Source: an uncultured Planctomycetaceae bacterium (GTDB lineage: Bacteria > Planctomycetota > Planctomycetia > Planctomycetales > Planctomycetaceae). Taken from it: a DNA stretch of 29,864 nt. A model generated the notes under the pieces. It was given only the letters and a program-made list of their open reading frames with translations, made no database searches and had not been told where the DNA came from. The stretch lies in NCBI GenBank assembly GCA_903921605.1, contig CAIXQV010000533.1:1-29864 (forward strand). Reading direction: 5' to 3'. The translations under genes and the position numbers were made by a program. Below are positions 25,260 through 29,864 of this stretch, piece after piece; the first letter of the stretch is position 1, and every line of letters begins with the position of its first letter.

Positions 25260-26521
25260 GGTTGTGCAGCACCTCTCTGCGGGTTCTCCAACGCATCCAG
25301 AAAATCATTGACTTCCTGCGCAGGATCCTTTGCCTCAGGCACTCCAGACTTTGGTATCAGGGTGTCAACATCGGCCGCTCCCTGCTGTGCCTCCTGATTC
25401 GATCGGTAAGGATTTCCGTTGAGAACTCGATCTGTACGAGCCTTCTGCTCTTTCCAATAGTCCTGCAGGTCGCCATCAGGAAACGGAGGCTTCGCGGAAG
25501 CGTTCTGCCGCTTCTCAAGAAATTTTCTCGCAGCACTGCTGTTCGGCCGCAGACGTGGCTGTGATCTTCTCCGCTCGGCTTCTTCGAGCCTTTTCCTTGC
25601 ATCTTCGTGCCGCTTCTTCGCTGCACGAAACTCCCTAAGCTTGTCCTCACCAAACAACAGAGCAAGAGCTTCACGAGATTGCTCATCCGGAGTCCCTTGC
25701 TTCGGCTGGAAAACCATTCCGGTCGAAGCAGGGGGCTGATACTGGTAGACCGGACTACTCGACGAGCGGACTCCTCCGGCGGGTCGCGTCATCACAATCC
25801 GAGTAAATGCTAATAGGATGACAACGACAAGAATTCCGATCTTTGCGTAGTCTCCAGCAGGTCGCAGATGTTTGGGTCTGGCCGTCATGCGATCCAGACG
25901 CTGCAGAAGAGTCAGCCCACAGGGAGGCTGCAGTGCGGTCCACATCGAAAATGATTGCGCGGCGGCAGACAATGCTTTCTGCTTTTTCTGTACTACCGAC
26001 TTTCCTGAAAGACAATCGATCGTTTCACTTCGACCAGCGCGAGCTGCTGCTTCAGGTGACATAACAAAAACATCAGCAATTGATGATGCCAGTCTTGATG
26101 GCTCATCAAGTCCCGAAGGAACGGAGCCTCGAATCGAAACACCCGGCCGAAGTCGATTGAGTCGCCATTTCAGCTGGGGAAACTCCGCGACATGTTTCGC
26201 AAGTTCATTGAGACGCTCGTCGCGGATTTCCGGCGAGAGTTGAAAGAACTCGGCGGTAAAGCGACTCAACATTTCCCTTGCAATGATCTCTCGAAACCTG
26301 ATTGATCGAAGCGCTCGCTCCGGACACACGGCTCCGACAATCGCAGACTTCACTGCAGTTGGAGGACTGAACTGGCAGGACTTCAGATAATCACAAATCT
26401 GACGATGAGTAGCTGCAACATCTCCTGGCGGAATCTCAAGCTGTTTTCGCGACCAATCGGTTGCAACAGCATTCTGCAGGTCGACAACTGAAGGACTCTG
26501 TACTCTTATGTTCCCAGACAT
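25256..26521 (-). CDS. Single-pass membrane protein of the chaperone operon
   Basis: I do not recognise a family. From the ATG at 26521 the protein has 421 residues; ATG 26563 and TTG 26587 are alternative starts, the last overlapping the Hsp70 stop. Residues about 1-225 are soluble and partly helical. One membrane helix follows (about 229-246, IGILVVVILLAFTRIVM). The C-terminal part is charged, with a coiled coil (about 295-325, LREFRAAKKRHEDARKRLEEAE) and a Pro/Gln-rich tail. It sits between an Hsp70 and a J-like gene and overlaps the latter by four nt, so it may tether the chaperone pair to the inner membrane; this role is inferred from context only. Confidence 0.8.
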   Translation of the reverse strand: MSGNIRVQSPSVVDLQNAVATDWSRKQLEIPPGDVAATHRQICDYLKSCQFSPPTAVKSAIVGAVCPERALRSIRFREIIAREMLSRFTAEFFQLSPEIRDERLNELAKHVAEFPQLKWRLNRLRPGVSIRGSVPSGLDEPSRLASSIADVFVMSPEAAARAGRSETIDCLSGKSVVQKKQKALSAAAQSFSMWTALQPPCGLTLLQRLDRMTARPKHLRPAGDYAKIGILVVVILLAFTRIVMTRPAGGVRSSSSPVYQYQPPASTGMVFQPKQGTPDEQSREALALLFGEDKLREFRAAKKRHEDARKRLEEAERRRSQPRLRPNSSAARKFLEKRQNASAKPPFPDGDLQDYWKEQKARTDRVLNGNPYRSNQEAQQGAADVDTLIPKSGVPEAKDPAQEVNDFLDALENPQRGAAQP

Positions 26522-26579
26522 GTCGTTTACTATGCCTCGACACTGAATTGTTGCACCGAACATCCGACAACAGACAAAA

Positions 26580-28295
26580 TCATTCAAAGCTCAAATCGAA
26601 GTGATCAAGAAACTTCTCAAGCGCCGACCGATTCATCTCAATGGCCGATGGATCCTGCATGGCGAGTGCCTCTTCAAACCCGCCCAGAAGTGTCTCCAGC
26701 AGCAGTCGAGGATCCCCGGAGAGTTCCTGGTAGATTCGCTCGGCTCGCTTGATCAGATGACGATTGCCCTGGTCTTCTCTCGGATCGGCCTTCAACTCCT
26801 GAAGTTTTGTCACGGCCTCCTTCAGCTGAGCATCTGTCAGGTTCTGAGCGTGCCGCGTGATGACACAACTGGCCCTGGCATTCGACTCTGCAGCGCCGGC
26901 TTCGACTTCCAGAATCCCGTTTAGGTCATAAGTGAAGCGAATGGTGATACGTTGCCCGGCGGGACCTCGCGGAATCCCCTTGAGCTCGAACTCCGCCAGA
27001 AACAAATTCTCTTCAACACGGCGACTCTCTCCCTGAAAGACTCGCACACTGACACTGGTCTGATTGGCATGAGCCGTGAAGAACTCTTCCATCCGACTGA
27101 TGGGAATTGTCGAATTGCGACTTATCAAAGGGCTGAAGTATCCCGCGCGAGAAGTTCCTGCGATGTCCTTTGAAATCTCCACGCCCAATGTGAATGGACA
27201 AACATCAGTGACGACCATATCGGTCACCGCTTTGTCGAGCTGCACGAGGCCCCCCTGGATTGCCGCCCCGAGTGCCACCACATGATCGGGGTCAAGAGTG
27301 CAACGCGGGACACGCCCAAACACTTCCGTCAGCATTTCAGAAATCTGAGGCATCCTCGTAGCACCACCGACGAGAATTACGTCATTGATCTGCTGACGAG
27401 TCAATCCGGCATCGGACATCGCCCGCTGCAGCGGCAGTCGTGTTTTTGCGAGCAGTGAAGCGGTCCAGCTCCGGAATGATTCCGCCGAGACAGGGATGGA
27501 TTCTGACGTCTCCGAAATCCGCCCGTCATTATCCGGAAACCGAACAACAGTGTCTGACCCGGTACTCAATCTTCTTTTCGCGGACTCACACTCGTGCAAC
27601 AAACGTGAAATCAGCTTCGGTGTGCGAGTTTCGGCATGTTCAAAATTCATGCCCTTGGCGACGAGCAATTGATTCGCAAGATTTCGAGTAAAGTCTTCGC
27701 CACCCAGAAAGATTTCACCGGCCGAAGATCGAATCTCCAGAGTCGACTCGAACTGATCCAGAATCGACACATCGAATGTGCCGCCACCAAGATCGAACAC
27801 GAGAGCAATTCGTTCCTGCTTTAGTTCATGCAGCCCATACGCAATGGCTGCCGCGGTCGGTTCATTGATAATGCGACGAACATTAAAGCCTGCCAGTTGC
27901 CCCGCATGGATCGTCGCCTTTCGCTGCAGATCGCTGAAGTAAGCCGGGACCGTGATTACAGCCTCATCCACTTCCTGTGCAAGGAACTTCTCCGCATCGG
28001 CTTTTAGTGACTTGAGCACCAGCGATGAAAGCTCTTCGGCTCGAAACATTTTTTCGGCCACCGACACAGTCCGGTCTGTCCCCATCATTCGCTTGAATAC
28101 GGTGGCACAGCGATCAGGAGCAACAACCTGAAGTTCTTTAGCTGGCTTACCAATCAGAAGCTTGCCATCATGATCAATCCCAACAGCCGAAGGCGTGAGA
28201 AGCTCATTCAACGAGTTCGGAATCAGTTGCGGACCTTCCGGCGACAGCCAGGCCACAAGCGAATTCGTCGTTCCCAGATCAATGCCAACAATCAT
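26580..28295 (-). CDS. Hsp70 chaperone, HscC-like
   Basis: From the ATG at 28295 this 571-residue protein has the complete Hsp70 nucleotide-binding domain: GIDLGTTNS (4-12), [10 protein letters not shown] (145-154), [10 protein letters not shown] (168-177) and LVGGATRMP (308-316). The interdomain linker is replaced by a [10 protein letters not shown] context (364-373), followed by a beta-sandwich substrate domain (to about 485) and a short helical lid. The shortness compared with DnaK (about 640) and the missing acidic tail point to the HscC/Hsp62 type. Met6 of the longer frame is chosen because it starts right at the conserved IVGIDLG and has GGTGAG upstream. It is first in an operon with a membrane protein and a J-like protein. 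No GrpE gene or CIRCE operator is seen. Confidence 0.93.
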   Translation of the reverse strand: MIVGIDLGTTNSLVAWLSPEGPQLIPNSLNELLTPSAVGIDHDGKLLIGKPAKELQVVAPDRCATVFKRMMGTDRTVSVAEKMFRAEELSSLVLKSLKADAEKFLAQEVDEAVITVPAYFSDLQRKATIHAGQLAGFNVRRIINEPTAAAIAYGLHELKQERIALVFDLGGGTFDVSILDQFESTLEIRSSAGEIFLGGEDFTRNLANQLLVAKGMNFEHAETRTPKLISRLLHECESAKRRLSTGSDTVVRFPDNDGRISETSESIPVSAESFRSWTASLLAKTRLPLQRAMSDAGLTRQQINDVILVGGATRMPQISEMLTEVFGRVPRCTLDPDHVVALGAAIQGGLVQLDKAVTDMVVTDVCPFTLGVEISKDIAGTSRAGYFSPLISRNSTIPISRMEEFFTAHANQTSVSVRVFQGESRRVEENLFLAEFELKGIPRGPAGQRITIRFTYDLNGILEVEAGAAESNARASCVITRHAQNLTDAQLKEAVTKLQELKADPREDQGNRHLIKRAERIYQELSGDPRLLLETLLGGFEEALAMQDPSAIEMNRSALEKFLDHFDLSFE

Positions 28296-28557
28296 GATGT
28301 CTCTCACCATGTCGCAAAAAGTACACTGTCAGTTCTCGGCCACAGATCGGACCCAGCCCTGAACTTCTTCGAAGCATAGTAACGAGGCGACATTTGGTGA
28401 AGGGGACCCTGAGACCCACCCGTAAAAACGAGCGGTCCCGAACCTTTTCGCAGGCCTGCACAGAGGTTAAATGGCCCGACCAGGTTGAAAAACCGCAACT
28501 CAGTGCCGGTTCAATCGAGGCGGTTCGAGCAACGCGTTCTGACTCCAGCTTGCGTTG

Positions 28558-29496
28558 TCAGGGATCTTTGTCCGCGAGGCCTCTCAGGCCCTTCAAACCA
28601 TCGATCGCGGCCTCTTCCCAGGCGTTCGGCTCTGCCCGGAAGAATCCGATCACAGACTGATAGGTGCCAGCAAAACCAGCGGGCATGGTTTTCTCGGAGA
28701 AGCTCATCAGACGCAACTTGCGATAAACCCCCGGAGCATCTGTATACTGAAACCACACGTCTTCTGAAGCAGGATGTTGACTCAGCAAACAAACGGCTCC
28801 ACAGCGATTGGCGGAATCATAAACCGCCATCCACCGAGCGGTGCGTTCGAGTCCTTCGCCGGGCTTCGCTCCTTCGGATAGAAACGATCCTCGCTTCAGG
28901 ACGCCGGTGTCGTCTCCGAACAGATAATCCGTCATGCTCGGCGACCACGCATACATCAGCGGATAAGACAACTTCAGCCGAACGTCTTCCTGAGTTTTCA
29001 TACGGACCGTTTCGATCAGAACATCGTTCTCAACGGAAACTTCCGACTCAAGATGTACCGCTCGAATCACTGACGACCTCGTCAGGCGAAATGACTTTCC
29101 CGAAAGATTTGCCTGCGGAAGATCAGGGGTCACGCGGCTTCCGTCCACGAAGAACTGCAACTGCGATATATGCTCTTTCTCGACCTTCCCCGGCTGCCCC
29201 GGTACATCAAGAAAATGTGCGGTCCCCAGCAGGCCAACTCCTTCGATGTTCAGCACGGTGCCGTACGCACTGTCTCTCGTCGCGATTGAATGAGTCTTGT
29301 ATTCAATTCCGCTCAACGTCCAGAGCTTGGGGCCATCAATCTGAAATGTAACATTTCCGATCGCGCAGTTCACCAAATCGGGGCGTGCGGACTCTGTGTC
29401 GCGAGCTTGTTGTTCGTCGGCCGAACAAATCATCGAACAGAACCGCAACACAATCAGCAGAAGTCCCAGACGATCGATCGCACGGCTGATCATCAT
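28558..29496 (-). CDS. Exported protein of unknown function
   Basis: From the ATG at 29496 the protein has 312 residues, beginning with a signal-like segment (MMISRAIDRLGLLLIVLRFCSMICS, cleavage near residue 26). The rest is beta-rich and suggests a large sandwich, perhaps like galactose-mutarotase or sugar-processing folds (LIETVRMKTQEDVRLKLSYPLMYAWSP, WMAVYDSANRCGAVCLLSQHP), but I cannot assign a family or catalytic residues. The start is chosen because AGGGA lies just upstream (29501-29505) and exposes the signal; the frame stays open to 29703 through the preceding gene. It begins 28 nt after the DUF1501 stop on the same strand, so it is probably in the same operon. Confidence 0.78.
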   Translation of the reverse strand: MMISRAIDRLGLLLIVLRFCSMICSADEQQARDTESARPDLVNCAIGNVTFQIDGPKLWTLSGIEYKTHSIATRDSAYGTVLNIEGVGLLGTAHFLDVPGQPGKVEKEHISQLQFFVDGSRVTPDLPQANLSGKSFRLTRSSVIRAVHLESEVSVENDVLIETVRMKTQEDVRLKLSYPLMYAWSPSMTDYLFGDDTGVLKRGSFLSEGAKPGEGLERTARWMAVYDSANRCGAVCLLSQHPASEDVWFQYTDAPGVYRKLRLMSFSEKTMPAGFAGTYQSVIGFFRAEPNAWEEAAIDGLKGLRGLADKDP

Positions 29497-29524
29497 GATG
29501 TCCCTACGCCAATAAAATTGGCTA

Positions 29525-29864
29525 TCAGACCAGTTCGCTGATCGGATATCTGTGGTCCACCAGATATTGCGGACGTCCGGCCTGATCAGGAATTGTCGCA
29601 CTGAGCACATCAATGCCCAGACGATTGTAAAGAGTCGCGAAGACTTCCTGATAATGCACCGGGCGATCCTGAGGCACTTCTCCAAGACGATTGGTTGAAC
29701 CAATCACCTGCCCCATTTTCATCCCGCCTCCGGCCAATAAACAGGAGGACACCTGAGGCCAGTGGTCGCGGCCTCCGTCCTTGTTAATGCGAGGAGTTCG
29801 TCCAAACTCGCCCCATGCGATGACACTGACGTCCTGGTCGAGTCCTCGCTGATGCAAATCCTCG
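29525..29864 (-). CDS. DUF1501 protein, C-terminal part (5' end outside window)
   Basis: The last 113 residues of a second DUF1501 protein are visible; the frame is open to the right edge. It contains [48 protein letters not shown] and [20 protein letters not shown]. These match closely the corresponding part of the DUF1501 protein at 5178-6518 ([56 protein letters not shown]). The extreme C-terminus ends in HRYPISELV, similar to RPIRELVGG in the paralogue. The signal peptide and first two thirds lie outside the window. It is followed by the exported unknown protein after 28 nt. Confidence 0.95.
   Translation of the reverse strand, partial: EDLHQRGLDQDVSVIAWGEFGRTPRINKDGGRDHWPQVSSCLLAGGGMKMGQVIGSTNRLGEVPQDRPVHYQEVFATLYNRLGIDVLSATIPDQAGRPQYLVDHRYPISELV

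Noticed and set aside
28530..28557. Hairpin directly after the exported unknown gene as a terminator
   Set aside because: Only six pairs (CAACGC with GCGTTG) and no T-run; too weak to call.
28485..29351. 288-codon open frame on the + strand
   Set aside because: It is antisense to the exported unknown protein; its Arg/Ser/Thr-rich composition has no domain or signal.
1..29864. CRISPR arrays, tRNA, rRNA and intact transposons
   Set aside because: No regularly spaced direct repeats, no tRNA-like T-arm with matching cloverleaf, no rRNA signatures and no transposase or integrase motifs were seen on either strand.

Overview
The window looks like a chromosomal segment of a planctomycete, most likely of the Planctomycetaceae. 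I infer this from gene content, with no database search. It holds two DUF1501 proteins (one with a twin-arginine signal), an exported PQQ-type beta-propeller protein, a DUF1573-like periplasmic protein, HlyD adaptors fused to GAF and M50 peptidase domains, large intergenic gaps and palindromic intergenic repeats. Shine-Dalgarno sequences are often weak or absent. No rRNA, tRNA, CRISPR array, intact insertion sequence or phage gene was seen.

Layout. 1-4466: tail of a DUF1573-like protein (+), a multi-pass membrane protein and folE (both -), then a stand-alone MoxR ATPase and a Nudix hydrolase (both +). 4467-7427: a non-coding gap with a perfect palindromic repeat, then a Tat-exported DUF1501 protein and a protein with two degenerate receiver-like domains (both +). 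7473-13016: a three-gene operon (-) encoding a GAF/GAF-TM-HlyD protein, a PqqD-like/M50 peptidase/HlyD fusion and a second HlyD adaptor. 13017-14240: 1.2 kb with no convincing gene. 14241-17522: an exported nitrilase-fold amidohydrolase and a phosphohexomutase (both -). 17969-20700: an all-helical protein of unknown function (+) facing a PQQ-propeller protein (-), with a strong bidirectional terminator between them. 20998-23353: an exported low-complexity EF-hand protein and a CNT-type nucleoside transporter (both -). 23784-28295: an Hsp70/HscC-like chaperone, a single-pass membrane protein and a J-like protein (all -), the last two overlapping by 4 nt. 28558-29864: an exported protein of unknown function and the tail of a second DUF1501 gene (both -).

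Functional themes. The most system-like parts are the GAF-HlyD / M50-HlyD / HlyD operon, which reads as an envelope export or peptide-processing machine with a cytosolic sensor, and the Hsp70 / membrane protein / J-like operon, which reads as a dedicated chaperone module resembling E. coli HscC with DjlB/DjlC. The rest is housekeeping metabolism (GTP cyclohydrolase I, phosphohexomutase, Nudix, nucleoside uptake) mixed with planctomycete-type exported proteins. Functions come from motif reading only. The two flagship operons have no substrate gene that I can identify beside them.
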